From assembly GCF_023231945.1 (NCBI RefSeq), contig NZ_JAJLJH010000002.1:620001-684000 (forward strand): DNA of 64,000 nt, written 5' to 3'. The first letter of the stretch is position 1. Each line of letters begins with the position of its first letter. The stretch comes from Scleromatobacter humisilvae (lineage in GTDB: Bacteria; Pseudomonadota; Gammaproteobacteria; Burkholderiales; Burkholderiaceae_C). Of the stretch, positions 35,934-47,592 are shown piece after piece. The position numbers and the translations under genes were made by a program. The notes beneath the pieces were generated by a model. The model had not been told where the DNA came from. It was given only the letters and a program-made list of their open reading frames with translations, and ran no database searches.

Positions 35934-38759
35934 TTAGAACGAGTACGTGCCGCGAGCGTAGTAGGTACGGCCCGTCGGGTCGGTGTAACGCGGGTCGTAG
36001 CCTTGCTGGAACTTGCCGGTGTAGTTCGTGTACGGCGGGTTGCGGTCGGACAGGTTCTTCACGCCCACGGTGAACGAGAAGCCCTTGGACATCGCGTAGG
36101 TGCCGTACAGGTCTTCCGTCGTGTACGCGCTGACGTTGCGGGTCGGCGTGAAGTCGACGTAGCTCGACTTGTGATGGATCGCGAGACCCAGCGAGAACGG
36201 ATCGAGGTTCCAGTCGATCGTGGCGTTGTGCTGCCAGCGGAAGACCGGCTCGCCGTTGCCTTGCGAGTAGATGCCGACGTTCTGCGTGTAGCCACCGCCC
36301 TGGAACAGCTGGTACTTGTACGAATGCACCCAGGTGGATTGCAGTTCGAAGTTGAAGCGACCCAGCGCGCCCGCGTTGGCCTTGTAGCCGATCGCGACGT
36401 CCACGCCGTTGGTGCGCACCGAACCGATGTTCTGGTTCAGGGCATCGACGTAGCCGCAATTCGGGCAGCTCTGCGGATTCTGCGACAGCGAGCCGCCCGC
36501 GGTGTAGTGGAAGTTGCCCGGGAACGCCGCGTAGCCGGCCGGCGAGTACAGGTACGAGTCCGGCAGGACGCCGACTTCCTTGGTGATCAGGATGTCGTAG
36601 AAGTCGAACTCGGTCGTCAGGTTGTTGATGGGCTCGAGCACCAGGCCGAAGGTCGCGTTCTTCGACTTCTCGGCCTGCAGGTGCGTGTTGCCGCCGGTCT
36701 TGTCGATGAACTGGATCGCGTTCGTATCCTTGTCGTTCGGCGCCGGGAACGTCTTGGCCAGGTAGCTGCAGACGTCGTTCAGGTTGAAGCCGTTCAACGC
36801 GACCGGCTGGCCCGCGGCGTTCTTGCCGCAGTTGACCGGGTCGCTGACGCCGGAGTCCGAGTTCGTGTACGCCTGGGCAGCGTTCAGTTCATACAGCGAC
36901 GGCGCGCGGAAGCCCGTCGAGTAGGAACCGCGCAGCAGGATCGCCTTGGCGGGCTGGAAGCGGAAGCCGAACTTCGGATTCGTGGTGCTGCCGAAATCGC
37001 TGTAGTGGTCGTAGCGAACAGCGGCCGTCACGTCGAGAGTCTTCAGGATCGGCACGTTCAGTTCCGCGTACCCTGCATACACCTGGCGCTTGCCGGCGTT
37101 GTAGGTGTTCGGATCGATACCGGTGCTGGCCTCGACCTGCGCCGCGTACTCCGTGTTGGCGCGGTTCAGGAACTTCTCGTCACGGTACTCGCCGCCGATG
37201 GCGATCGCGGCCGGGCGGCCGGCGTGCAGCCAGTCGCCGAGGTCGCGGCTGGCGTGGCCGTCCACGTCCTTGACCGTGCCGTCGCCGAATTGCACGATGC
37301 CTTCCTTGACGGCGTTGTGCAGGACGGCAGCGCCCGCGGCGGACTGGGCGCCGAACGGGTTGATGGCCGGATTCAGGACGTAGTAGCCGTAGGTCGCCGA
37401 ATTCGGGTTGAGGTCGGCCGTGGCGAGCAGATCCTCATCCGAATAGCCGTGCACCAGCAAGTCCTGCGTGTGCGTCGTGTTCAGCGTGACGGCGACGTCG
37501 TAGTCCCAATCGCCGACGGTGCCTTCCAGCGAGGCCATGAAACGGCCCTGGTTGGTCGAGTTGTCGTCTTCGCGGTAGCCGTTGACCAGGTCGCGGAAGC
37601 GGGTGACCATGCGGCCTTCGTTCAGGGTGCCGTCGCCGGCGCGCGAGAACAGCGAACCCGGGGCAGCATCGACCTGATCCGGATCCAGCACCGCGCCCGC
37701 GGGCAGCGGGGTGATGCCGGCGCCCGGGTAGTACGGGCTGCTCGGGTCGATGAAGACCGGCGCGTACGGCACCGGCGCGATCTTGGCCTTGACCAGGCTG
37801 TGGGCGACGAACGCTTCGAGCTTGAACGTGTTGTTCGAATTGATCTTGAACGAGCTGCTCAGCAAGCCCGAGAGGCGCTGCGAGGCCGGGATGTAGTCCA
37901 CGAACGTCGCCGTGTCTTCGCCGCAACGGATATCCGAGGAAACGACCAGCGTCGGATCGGTACAGCCAGCCGGGCCGGCGAAAGGCGTGTAGCCGATGCC
38001 CTTGCCCGCGCCGCCGCCTGCCTGGCCGTAGAAGACCGTGGCGGGGAAGGTCGTGCTCGACGTCACGGCGTGCGGCGCGAAATGGCGCTGGCCGGCGGCG
38101 ACCGATTGTTGCTGCTGGAAGCCGACGAAGCCGTAGATGTTCAGGCCGTCCTTGTCCAGGTCGCCGGCGCCGAAGCCGATCTGTGCCTCGTGCTGCGCGC
38201 CGCCCGGGTGCTGCGGCGCATCCACGCCGAGGGTGATCGTGCCGCCGCGGTAGTCCTTGCGGGTGATGAAGTTGATAACGCCGGCGATGGCGTCCGTGCC
38301 GTACAGGGCGGAGGCGCCGTCACGCAGCACTTCGACGCGTTCGACCGCAGCGAAGGGAATCGTGTTCAGGTCAGGGGCCGACGCGGTGAACGCGCTGTTG
38401 GCGATGCGGCGGCCGTTCAGCAGCACCAGGGTCTTGTTGTAGCCCAGGCCGCGAATGTCGGCGTACGAACCACCACCGGTGCCGGCACCAACCGCTTGAG
38501 CGGAGGTCTGTTGGACCTGGACCGCGCTGACTTGCTGGATGGCCTGCTCGACGCTGGTCACGCCAGCCTTCTTCAGTTCATCGGCCGTGATGACCGTGAC
38601 GGGAACGGAAGTCTCGGCATCAACGCGCTTGATCGACGAGCCCGTGATTTCCACGCGCTGGACAGTGGTGTCTTGGGCGAAGGCGCCCGGGGCGACGGAC
38701 AGCAGGGTGCCGCCGAAAGCCAAGAGAAGACCGGAACAGATCTTCGTACGTTGAAACAT
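35934..38759 (-). CDS. TonB-dependent outer-membrane receptor (substrate unknown)
   Basis: A 941-aa TonB-dependent receptor. Signal peptide MFQRTKICSGLLLAFGGTLL...GAFA (start and end quoted), TonB-box-like VQRVEITGSSIKR, plug domain with ADIRGLGYNKTLVLLNGRRIA and VERVEVLRDGASALYGTDAI (the latter typical), then a barrel ending in YARGTYSF with a terminal Phe. The chosen ATG (38759) has AGGAGGG upstream; an in-frame start 40 codons earlier lacks one. It stands alone between the SDR and the Yej-like importer, so the ligand cannot be inferred; it was not recognised as a siderophore or vitamin B12 receptor. Confidence 0.92.
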   Translation of the reverse strand: MFQRTKICSGLLLAFGGTLLSVAPGAFAQDTTVQRVEITGSSIKRVDAETSVPVTVITADELKKAGVTSVEQAIQQVSAVQVQQTSAQAVGAGTGGGSYADIRGLGYNKTLVLLNGRRIANSAFTASAPDLNTIPFAAVERVEVLRDGASALYGTDAIAGVINFITRKDYRGGTITLGVDAPQHPGGAQHEAQIGFGAGDLDKDGLNIYGFVGFQQQQSVAAGQRHFAPHAVTSSTTFPATVFYGQAGGGAGKGIGYTPFAGPAGCTDPTLVVSSDIRCGEDTATFVDYIPASQRLSGLLSSSFKINSNNTFKLEAFVAHSLVKAKIAPVPYAPVFIDPSSPYYPGAGITPLPAGAVLDPDQVDAAPGSLFSRAGDGTLNEGRMVTRFRDLVNGYREDDNSTNQGRFMASLEGTVGDWDYDVAVTLNTTHTQDLLVHGYSDEDLLATADLNPNSATYGYYVLNPAINPFGAQSAAGAAVLHNAVKEGIVQFGDGTVKDVDGHASRDLGDWLHAGRPAAIAIGGEYRDEKFLNRANTEYAAQVEASTGIDPNTYNAGKRQVYAGYAELNVPILKTLDVTAAVRYDHYSDFGSTTNPKFGFRFQPAKAILLRGSYSTGFRAPSLYELNAAQAYTNSDSGVSDPVNCGKNAAGQPVALNGFNLNDVCSYLAKTFPAPNDKDTNAIQFIDKTGGNTHLQAEKSKNATFGLVLEPINNLTTEFDFYDILITKEVGVLPDSYLYSPAGYAAFPGNFHYTAGGSLSQNPQSCPNCGYVDALNQNIGSVRTNGVDVAIGYKANAGALGRFNFELQSTWVHSYKYQLFQGGGYTQNVGIYSQGNGEPVFRWQHNATIDWNLDPFSLGLAIHHKSSYVDFTPTRNVSAYTTEDLYGTYAMSKGFSFTVGVKNLSDRNPPYTNYTGKFQQGYDPRYTDPTGRTYYARGTYSF

Positions 38760-39148
38760 GGATTCCCTCCTGAGGGGGTGGAAAGGTTGATCGATAGACC
38801 CAGCCTGAAAAGCAAGTCCTGAGCCGGTCTGTGAACCGCTGATGAACAGGCCAATAAAGCTTGTGAAAATATTGTCCATGGAGTGCTCGTCCGACGCACC
38901 ATTTGATACGCGTACCGAACGTTTTCCCTAAGGCAATGTGTTGCGAGAATGCAGCGAAACGAATTTCTTCCAGACACCTGCGAGACACCGTTTGTCTACG
39001 CCGGCACGCGGCGGAAAACCGGCTTGACACGGCCGGGCGGCGGAGCCGCTGCGCGAGGTCCGGCGAAGGTGTGCGAAGAGTCCGGTTCCTGGCGCGGTTC
39101 GAGGCGCGCGGAGCGCCCGACCGTGCGAAGTTGCCTAGACAGGATTGG
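38760..39148. other. Intergenic region upstream of the second TonB receptor
   Basis: About 390 bases between the receptor start and the end of the Yej-like ATPase gene on the same strand. No credible gene is seen. The part next to the receptor (38860-38945) is AT-richer and probably holds its promoter, but no clear element was identified. Confidence 0.4.
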
Positions 39149-41011
<1,863 letters not shown>

Positions 41012-41013
41012 GC

Positions 41014-42477
41014 TCAGGCCTGCGCCCTCTTCGCCGCGGGCCGGCGCGTGATGGCCAGGCGCGGGCGGAACGCGCGGGCGCGCGGATCGAACGCGTCGCG
41101 CACGCCGTCGGCGAACAGGTTGACGGCCAGCACCACGGTCACCATGAAGCCGAACGCGGCCGCGAAGCTCCACCACACCACCGGGTCGAGGCTCATCTCT
41201 TTGCGCGCCAGGTTGATCATGCCGCCGAAGCTGTTCATCGACGGATCGACGCCGACGCCGACGTACGACAGCACGGCCTCGTAGAGGATCAGCGACGAGA
41301 AGTCGAGCACGGTGACGATCAGCATCAGGTGCGCCACGTTCGGGAAGATGTGGCGCACCATGATGCGCATCGGGCCGACGCCGAACGCGCTGGCGGCCTG
41401 CACGTAGTCGAGCTCGCGCAGCTTCATCGTCTCGGCGCGCAGCAGGCGGCACAGGCCGGCCCAGCCGGTCAGGCCCAGCACCGTGCACAGCAGGAACAGC
41501 TTGACGTCGGCGCGCTCGACGCCGGTCTCGAACATGTCGGGGTGCTTGTCGAGGTAGACCTGCACCATCAGCACGCACGCGGCGATCAGCAGGATGTTGG
41601 GCACCGACGAGAGCACCGTGTAGAAGTACTGGATCACCTCGTCGACCCAGCCGCGGAAGTAGCCCGCCATGATGCCCAGCACGACGGCCAGCGGCAGCGT
41701 GGCGATGGTCGACAGCGCGCCGATGACGAACGCCGTGCGGATGCTCTTGAGCGCCTGGTACAGCACGTCGTTGCCCGTGGTGTCGGTGCCGAACACGTGG
41801 TACGCGCCCATCAGCGAGATCGCGACGCCGCTGAGTGTGGCGATGACGACCAGCGTCCACAGCGCCGCGCGCCACGGGATCTCGCCCTCGTTGCGCCAGA
41901 CGCTGGCCGCGGTGTCGAGGAAGCCCGCGTCACGCGCCCGCGCGAGCAGCGCGAACAGCGCGAGCGCAGCCGCCGCCGCCAGCGCGAGTCCGAGCACGAG
42001 GCCGGTGAAGCCGCGCGACAGCAGGTCGCTGCCCCACTGGTGCTCGGGATCGGACAGCTGCGCGCCGCCGTGCAGCAGGCGCGGCGAGACGCGCTGCGGC
42101 TGGCCGTTGATGGTGACGGTGTCGCGCCGGTAGCTGACGTAGGCGAGCGGCCGCGAGTAGGTGACCTCGCGCGACGCGACGAGGTCCGACAGCACGAAGT
42201 CCAGGCCCGACTTCGTCACCGTGTCGTAGGCCACGCTGCCCGCCGGCGCGCCCGCGGCCGGCTTCAGCGCGGGACGGTAGTGCACGCTGTCGGCCATCGT
42301 GATGACGAGGCACAGCGCGAGGATCAGCGACGAGCACAGCGCCGGCGCGTCGCGGAACACCTTGCGCCAGCTGGCCTTGAGGTTGGGCGAGCGCGCCACC
42401 ATCGCCGCGTAGGCGATCGTGAAGGCCACCAGCGCCCAGACGGTCGAGTCCGTCCACAGCAGAACGAATTTCGGCAT
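41014..42477 (-). CDS. Oligopeptide ABC transporter permease (YejE-like, extended)
   Basis: A 487-aa inner-membrane permease of the OppC/YejE type. Beyond the usual permease core (residues about 210-470, with the EAA-like loop LDYVQAASAFGVGPMRIM) it has a long N-terminal part with two or three helices and a soluble domain (residues about 60-175), making it clearly longer than the about 340 residues I recall for E. coli YejE. ATG at 42477 or GTG one codon earlier. Confidence 0.9.
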   Translation of the reverse strand: MPKFVLLWTDSTVWALVAFTIAYAAMVARSPNLKASWRKVFRDAPALCSSLILALCLVITMADSVHYRPALKPAAGAPAGSVAYDTVTKSGLDFVLSDLVASREVTYSRPLAYVSYRRDTVTINGQPQRVSPRLLHGGAQLSDPEHQWGSDLLSRGFTGLVLGLALAAAAALALFALLARARDAGFLDTAASVWRNEGEIPWRAALWTLVVIATLSGVAISLMGAYHVFGTDTTGNDVLYQALKSIRTAFVIGALSTIATLPLAVVLGIMAGYFRGWVDEVIQYFYTVLSSVPNILLIAACVLMVQVYLDKHPDMFETGVERADVKLFLLCTVLGLTGWAGLCRLLRAETMKLRELDYVQAASAFGVGPMRIMVRHIFPNVAHLMLIVTVLDFSSLILYEAVLSYVGVGVDPSMNSFGGMINLARKEMSLDPVVWWSFAAAFGFMVTVVLAVNLFADGVRDAFDPRARAFRPRLAITRRPAAKRAQA

Positions 42478-42487
42478 CACGTCGGCC

Positions 42488-43471
42488 TCAACCCAGGCGA
42501 ACCCGGGGATCGACCCAGGTGTAGGCGACGTCGATCAGCACGAACGTCGCGATGTACAGCAGCGAGCCGACGAACACCATCGTGCGCACGACGGCGAAGT
42601 CCTGCTTCGTGATGGCATCGATGACGTAGGCACCCAGGCCCGGCAGGCCGAAGAAGCTCTCGAAGACCAGGCTGCCGAGGAATACGTAGGGGAGGTACGA
42701 GCCCGCGCTGGTCACGATGGGCAGCAGCGCGTTGCGCAACACGTGGCGGAACAGCACTGCCGTCTCCGCCAGGCCCTTGGCGCGCGCGGTGCGCACGTAG
42801 TCCTTGCCGATCTCCTCGAGGAACATCGCGCGGTAAAGGCGCGCCTCGGTGCCCAGGCGCGAGATCAGCGACAGCACGATGGGCAGCAGCAGGAACTTGG
42901 CGACGTCCCAGCCCGGCACGTAGCCGGATATCGGCGCGATGCGCAGCAGCCGCGAGAACAGGAACTGGCCGACGATGATGTAGAACAGGCTGGAGATCGA
43001 CAGCATCAGCACGCAGGCGACGACGCCCCAGAAGTCGAGCCGCGTGTGGCGGAACATCACCAGCAGCAGCGCGAACGCGGTGCTGGCCATCACCTGCAGG
43101 ATGAACAGCGGCAGCGCCAGCTGCACGCTGACCCACATGCGCCGGCTCACCTCGGGGCCGATGTCGCCCGCGCTCTCGGCGTCGGCGCGGCCGAAGCGCA
43201 GCTCGAACAGCGAGACCGAGCGCTCCCAGAAGATGGTGTCGGTCAGGCGCTCGGCGCCCTGCTTCGCGTCGTTGACGTACAGCGGCTTGTCGTAGCCGCG
43301 CGAGGCCTTCCACTTGTCGATCAGGTCCTGCGTGACGTGCTTGCCGCCGATGTTCAGGCGGGCCATGTCGTCGGGCGTGTTGACCGTGAAGAACAGGAAG
43401 AACGTGAGCAGGTTCACGCCCAGCAGGATGAGCGCGCCGTAGAGGAAGCGGCGGACGAGGTGGGAGAACAT
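42488..43471 (-). CDS. Oligopeptide ABC transporter permease (YejB-like)
   Basis: A 327-aa permease starting at the ATG of MFSHLVRRFLYGALILLGVN, the normal first helix of OppB/YejB proteins; the frame runs 47 codons further upstream inside the previous gene and is not used. It has six hydrophobic helices and the loop GKDYVRTARAKGLAETAVLF, which contacts the ATPase. It pairs with the YejE-like gene 10 bases downstream. Confidence 0.92.
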   Translation of the reverse strand: MFSHLVRRFLYGALILLGVNLLTFFLFFTVNTPDDMARLNIGGKHVTQDLIDKWKASRGYDKPLYVNDAKQGAERLTDTIFWERSVSLFELRFGRADAESAGDIGPEVSRRMWVSVQLALPLFILQVMASTAFALLLVMFRHTRLDFWGVVACVLMLSISSLFYIIVGQFLFSRLLRIAPISGYVPGWDVAKFLLLPIVLSLISRLGTEARLYRAMFLEEIGKDYVRTARAKGLAETAVLFRHVLRNALLPIVTSAGSYLPYVFLGSLVFESFFGLPGLGAYVIDAITKQDFAVVRTMVFVGSLLYIATFVLIDVAYTWVDPRVRLG

Positions 43472-43482
43472 CCGGGTGACCT

Positions 43483-45714
43483 TCAGGCGGGCAGCAGTTC
43501 GCCGCGCGCATTCAGGCGCTCGCGTCGCCTGAAGCTCTGGACGGCCAGCAGCAACAGGCCCGCGAACGCCAGCGTGAGCACGACCATCGGCCACCAGACG
43601 GGCCTGTTCCACTCGGCCTGCGCGCGGCGGCGCTCGTCGACGTCGATGCGCAGGTAGCGCCCGTGGTCGCGGATCAGCAGCGCGGCCTTGGAGTTGTAGA
43701 CCCAGTGCTGCACGGCGTCAGATGAATACGGGAAGTAGCCCCAGGACCAAGGCGCGTCCTGGCGCAGCATGTCCACCATCTGATCGATCAAGGCCTGCTT
43801 GCGAGGGCCATCGGGCAGGCTGCGCATCTCCTCGAACAGCGCGTCGTAGCGCGGGTTGCGGTAGTTGGACTGGTTCTCGCCGTCGGACAGGCTCTTGGAG
43901 TTCGGCCCGTAGAACAGGACGAGGAAGTTCTCGGCGTCCGGGTAGTCGGCGTTCCAGCCGGTCCAGAACACCTGATGCTTGCCCTTGCGTATCTTGTCCT
44001 GGAACTGGTTGTTGTCGGTGGCGCGCACCTCAAGCTGGATGTCGAGCTTGGCGAACTGACGCACGACCCAGTCGATCTCGATCTTGCGCTCCGGCGTCGG
44101 CAGCGCGTAGAAGTCGTAGTTCAGCACCAGCGGCCGCCCGGTGGCCGCGTCGCGCCCGCCGGGATAGCCGGCCTCCACCATCAACGCCCGGGCGTCCTCG
44201 ATCGAACGCCTGACGGGCACGCCGCCGACCAGGCGATGCGTGACCGGGTTCACGCCGGCCGCGGTCTGCTGACGCGATCCGAAGATGCCGGCGGGTATCG
44301 GGCCCATCGCCGCCGGTCCGGCGCGGTACGGGAATACCTTCGCAAACTCCTCCCAGTCGATGGCGATGGAGATGGCCTCGCGCAACTTGCGATGGCGTTC
44401 GGCCTCCTGGGGCGTGGCGCCGTCGCCGATCACCGGATCCAGCATGTTGAAGGCGATGACGTAGCTCCAGACATCATCGAAGCGGTCGAGCCGGAAGCCC
44501 TTCGCGTCGTAGTCCTTGCGGACCTCGTCGGAGTTCTCCTTCTCGACGATGTACTCCATGCCCTTGTCCGTGCGGTCGAACACCTCCAGGTCGTAATAGC
44601 CCTGGCGGAACTTGGCGCGCTGAGGCACCTGCTCCCGCTCGGCGACGACCACGATCTTGTCGACGAACGGCGTCTTCTTGCCGCAGTCGTCCAGCAGGCC
44701 GGCCTCCTTGTCGCCCGGCGCGCCTTCGCAAGGGTAGGGCTCGCCGCGGTAGTTCGGATTGCGCAGCATCACCTGCAGCCGGTCCTTGTGGTATTCCGAC
44801 AGCATGAACGGTCCGGTGCCTACCGGCCAGATGTCATAGGTGAGGTTCGCCACGGCCATGCCCGGCTGGGCGTAGAACTCCTCCGCTTCCCAGGGCACGG
44901 GCGCCATGAACGTCATCGCCATCCAGTAGTTCCACTGCGGATAGCGGCCCTTGATGCGCACGCGGAAGGTGTACTTGTCGAGCGCGAACGCCCCTGCCAG
45001 CGGGTACTTGCGGAAATCGAGGAACGGCCGGTCGAGGCTGGCGGGATCGCTGCCGGCGCGCAGCTTCGCGTCCTCGAGCTTGATCAGCTGGCCGTAGTCG
45101 GCCAGGCCGATCACGTGTTCCGAGAAGATGCTGTAGACGGGCGCGGTGATGCGCGTGGTGGCCTGGCGCTTGATGGCATAGACGAAGTCGTCGGCCACCA
45201 GTTCGCGCGTGCCGGTCTTCTCGAACTCCCACGGCGAGGAGCGTCCGGCGAGCTCGCCCGGCTTCAGGTGGTGATAGAGGAAGTTGCCGGCGGCATCGCG
45301 CGCGAACGCCGGATGCGGCTGGTAGAGGATGCCGTGCTTGATGTGCACGTCGTAGACGCTCTCGGCGATCTGCTCGATCGGCGCGTCCTGCGGCAATTCG
45401 TGGCCGTCCTTGTCGAGAAAGCGCGGCTGCGCGACGGCCTCGGCCGACTTGCCCACGAGCTCGTAGGGCCGCTTCAGGTAGTGATACCCGTAGGGCGGCT
45501 CGTAGATCTGCATCGTGAACGTGAGATCGTTGGACCAGTAGGACGCCACCGAATCCATGTGCCGCGGCGAGTTCTCCTGCATGGCCGTGAACAGCGTGTT
45601 CTGCGACGCCGCGCCGCTTTCCCAGGGGCTGTTGTCGCAGCCCGCCAGCGACGCCAGCAAGGCGCACGCCGCGAGCCACGCAGCGCCGCCCCAACGACCA
45701 AACACACCGCCCAT
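43483..45714 (-). CDS. Oligopeptide ABC transporter substrate-binding lipoprotein with C-terminal membrane anchor
   Basis: A 743-aa extracytoplasmic binding protein (SBP family 5, YejA/OppA-like) that captures oligopeptides for the permease. The N-terminus has a lipobox (SLAGC). The OppA-type core includes WPVGTGPFML and FWTGWNADYPDAENFLVLFY (W and acidic peptide-binding pattern). Unusually, the C-terminus has a transmembrane helix (WWPMVVLTLAFAGLLLLAV) and a basic tail (FRRRERLN), so it appears anchored at both ends. It is the first gene of the four-gene importer operon. Confidence 0.88.
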   Translation of the reverse strand: MGGVFGRWGGAAWLAACALLASLAGCDNSPWESGAASQNTLFTAMQENSPRHMDSVASYWSNDLTFTMQIYEPPYGYHYLKRPYELVGKSAEAVAQPRFLDKDGHELPQDAPIEQIAESVYDVHIKHGILYQPHPAFARDAAGNFLYHHLKPGELAGRSSPWEFEKTGTRELVADDFVYAIKRQATTRITAPVYSIFSEHVIGLADYGQLIKLEDAKLRAGSDPASLDRPFLDFRKYPLAGAFALDKYTFRVRIKGRYPQWNYWMAMTFMAPVPWEAEEFYAQPGMAVANLTYDIWPVGTGPFMLSEYHKDRLQVMLRNPNYRGEPYPCEGAPGDKEAGLLDDCGKKTPFVDKIVVVAEREQVPQRAKFRQGYYDLEVFDRTDKGMEYIVEKENSDEVRKDYDAKGFRLDRFDDVWSYVIAFNMLDPVIGDGATPQEAERHRKLREAISIAIDWEEFAKVFPYRAGPAAMGPIPAGIFGSRQQTAAGVNPVTHRLVGGVPVRRSIEDARALMVEAGYPGGRDAATGRPLVLNYDFYALPTPERKIEIDWVVRQFAKLDIQLEVRATDNNQFQDKIRKGKHQVFWTGWNADYPDAENFLVLFYGPNSKSLSDGENQSNYRNPRYDALFEEMRSLPDGPRKQALIDQMVDMLRQDAPWSWGYFPYSSDAVQHWVYNSKAALLIRDHGRYLRIDVDERRRAQAEWNRPVWWPMVVLTLAFAGLLLLAVQSFRRRERLNARGELLPA

Positions 45715-45952
45715 GCGGATCTCCAGAACTCGAGCGGCGGCGCGGAGAACGATTCCGCCCGGCTCGCCAACAAAACAAAACCGCCTCCGCCAACCTTCGG
45801 GTTGTGCCCGAGGCCGCGCGAGGCGTGCGTGCCAATTTTAAAGGCACCCCGCAGGGCGCCCCCTAGGGGTTTTCAGCCCTGTTGCAGTGCAGCAAGCAAG
45901 GGTCGGGCCCGGCGTGTTCAGCGCTTGGAGAGCGCTTGCCTAGACAAGCCGT

Positions 45953-46918
45953 TCAGTGGTCGTGGTGCGCGTGGCCGTCGTGGTCGTGGCCGTGGCCGTC
46001 GTGGCCAGGGTGGTGATGCGCATGATCCTCGTCCCAGCCCAGGAACGCGTCGCGTCCCTGCACCACCAGGTGGCCCTTGACGCCGAACGGCACCGTCACC
46101 TTGGTCGGCACGTGGCCGAACGGGAAGCCGGTGAGGACGGGGACGTTCACCAGCGAGCGCAGGTGCGCCACCACCGTCTTGAGCGTGTAGCCGCGATCCA
46201 GCGGCGACTTCTTCCAGTCGCTGAACGCACCCAGGAGGATCGCCTTCTGCGACGCCAGCACGCCGGCCTGGTGCAGTTGCAGCAGCATGCGCTCGACGCG
46301 GTACGGATGCTCGCCGACGTCCTCCAGCATCAGCACCCCGCCCCTGACCTTGGGCCAATGCGGCGTGCCCAGCAGCGAGCACAGCATCGCGAGATTGCCG
46401 CCCCACATCAGGCCGCGCGTGTCCAGGCCGTCGAAGCCGGACTCGGTGCGGAAGCCCACCGCCTCCAGCGCGCCGGTCATCGCCTCGGCGAAGCAGTCGG
46501 GCGTCACCTCGTCGAGCTCGTCGCGGCCGAAGTCGTCGCAGGCGTGCGGGCCCCACCAGGTCGGCGCCTTCTTGTGCGCGAGCAGGCCCATCTGCAGCGC
46601 GGTCAGGTCGCTGTAGCCGACCCAGCGCGTGCCGGCCTCGACGCTCGCGGCAAGCAGCGACCAGTCGAGCCGATCGAGCAGCCGCGTGAGTCCGTAGCCG
46701 CCGCGCGTGGCCAGCGCGATGCCCGGGCGCGCGCGCGCGACGCGGTGGATCGCCTCGAGCCGCACGTCGTCCTCGCCGCCGAAGCGCAGGTGCTTCGCGA
46801 GCGCGGCTTCGTCGATCGCGACGTCGAAGCCCAGCTTCTTCAGGCGCTTGGCGGCGAGCTTCAGCGGCCCGCCCTTGGCGAGGACGCCGGAGGGCGTGTA
46901 CAGGATCAGCGAGGTCAT
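45953..46918 (-). CDS. ldcA: Muramoyltetrapeptide (LD-) carboxypeptidase with His-rich tail
   Basis: A 321-aa peptidase family S66 protein, removing the terminal D-alanine from murein tetrapeptides during cell-wall recycling. It has the nucleophile serine in WVGYSDLTALQ, the conserved ATRGGYGLTRLLDRLDW and the GHVPTK motif with the catalytic His. The last 23 residues contain 12 histidines plus Asp and Gly, a metal-binding-like extension. The start overlaps the stop of tadA (ATGA). Confidence 0.9.
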   Translation of the reverse strand: MTSLILYTPSGVLAKGGPLKLAAKRLKKLGFDVAIDEAALAKHLRFGGEDDVRLEAIHRVARARPGIALATRGGYGLTRLLDRLDWSLLAASVEAGTRWVGYSDLTALQMGLLAHKKAPTWWGPHACDDFGRDELDEVTPDCFAEAMTGALEAVGFRTESGFDGLDTRGLMWGGNLAMLCSLLGTPHWPKVRGGVLMLEDVGEHPYRVERMLLQLHQAGVLASQKAILLGAFSDWKKSPLDRGYTLKTVVAHLRSLVNVPVLTGFPFGHVPTKVTVPFGVKGHLVVQGRDAFLGWDEDHAHHHPGHDGHGHDHDGHAHHDH

Positions 46919-47592
46919 GGCGCGTCCGGGGAATCGGGGAAGGAAGGATCGATCTCGGTGGCGACGCCGACCGGGATCGCGTCGTCGACGGTCACGTCGG
47001 CGACGGGGATGGCTGGGTCTTCTGCAGGCGCCTGCAACGCGGCCTGGCGTGCCTTGTGGGCGGCGCGGCGCTCGACGAAGAAGTCGCGCAGCAGCGTGCC
47101 GCATTCGTTCTCCAGGCAGCCGCCGACCACCGTGGTCTGGTGATTGAGCTGGCGCACCGAGAACAGGTCGATCACGGAGCCCGCGGCGCCGGTCTTCGGA
47201 TCGCGCGCGCCGAACACGACGCGCTTGAAGCGCGCGTGGATCAGCGCCATCGCGCACATCGCGCACGGCTCCAGCGTGACGACGAGGGTGCACTCGGGCA
47301 GGCGGTAGTTGTCCAGCAGCTGGGCCGCGTGGCGCAGCGCCACGAGCTCGGCGTGTGCGGTCGGATCGGTGGTGGTGATGGGCCGGTTGTAGCCGGTGGC
47401 CACGACCTGCGGCACGCCGTCGGCGTCGTCCCTCAGGATGACCGCGCCGACCGGCACCTCGCCCACCAGCCACGCGTTCTGGGCCTGGTCCAGCGCCTGG
47501 CGCATCGCGCGTTCCTCGGCCGGGCTGAACGGGGACGGCGGCACCTCCGGCGCGAGGTCGGACGCCGCGTCGACGGTCGTGGACGCGTTCAA
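46915..47592 (-). CDS. tadA: tRNA-specific adenosine deaminase
   Basis: TadA converts the wobble adenosine of tRNA-Arg(ACG) to inosine. The deaminase core has TAHAELVAL (catalytic HAE) and LEPCAMCAMALIHAR (zinc PCxxC). I place the start at the TTG (47592) that overlaps the previous stop as TTGA, giving 225 aa; the ATG of MRQALDQAQNAW, 31 codons later, matches the usual family start and is equally possible. The C-terminus extends about 35 residues beyond the usual core. Confidence 0.9.
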   Translation of the reverse strand: MNASTTVDAASDLAPEVPPSPFSPAEERAMRQALDQAQNAWLVGEVPVGAVILRDDADGVPQVVATGYNRPITTTDPTAHAELVALRHAAQLLDNYRLPECTLVVTLEPCAMCAMALIHARFKRVVFGARDPKTGAAGSVIDLFSVRQLNHQTTVVGGCLENECGTLLRDFFVERRAAHKARQAALQAPAEDPAIPVADVTVDDAIPVGVATEIDPSFPDSPDAP

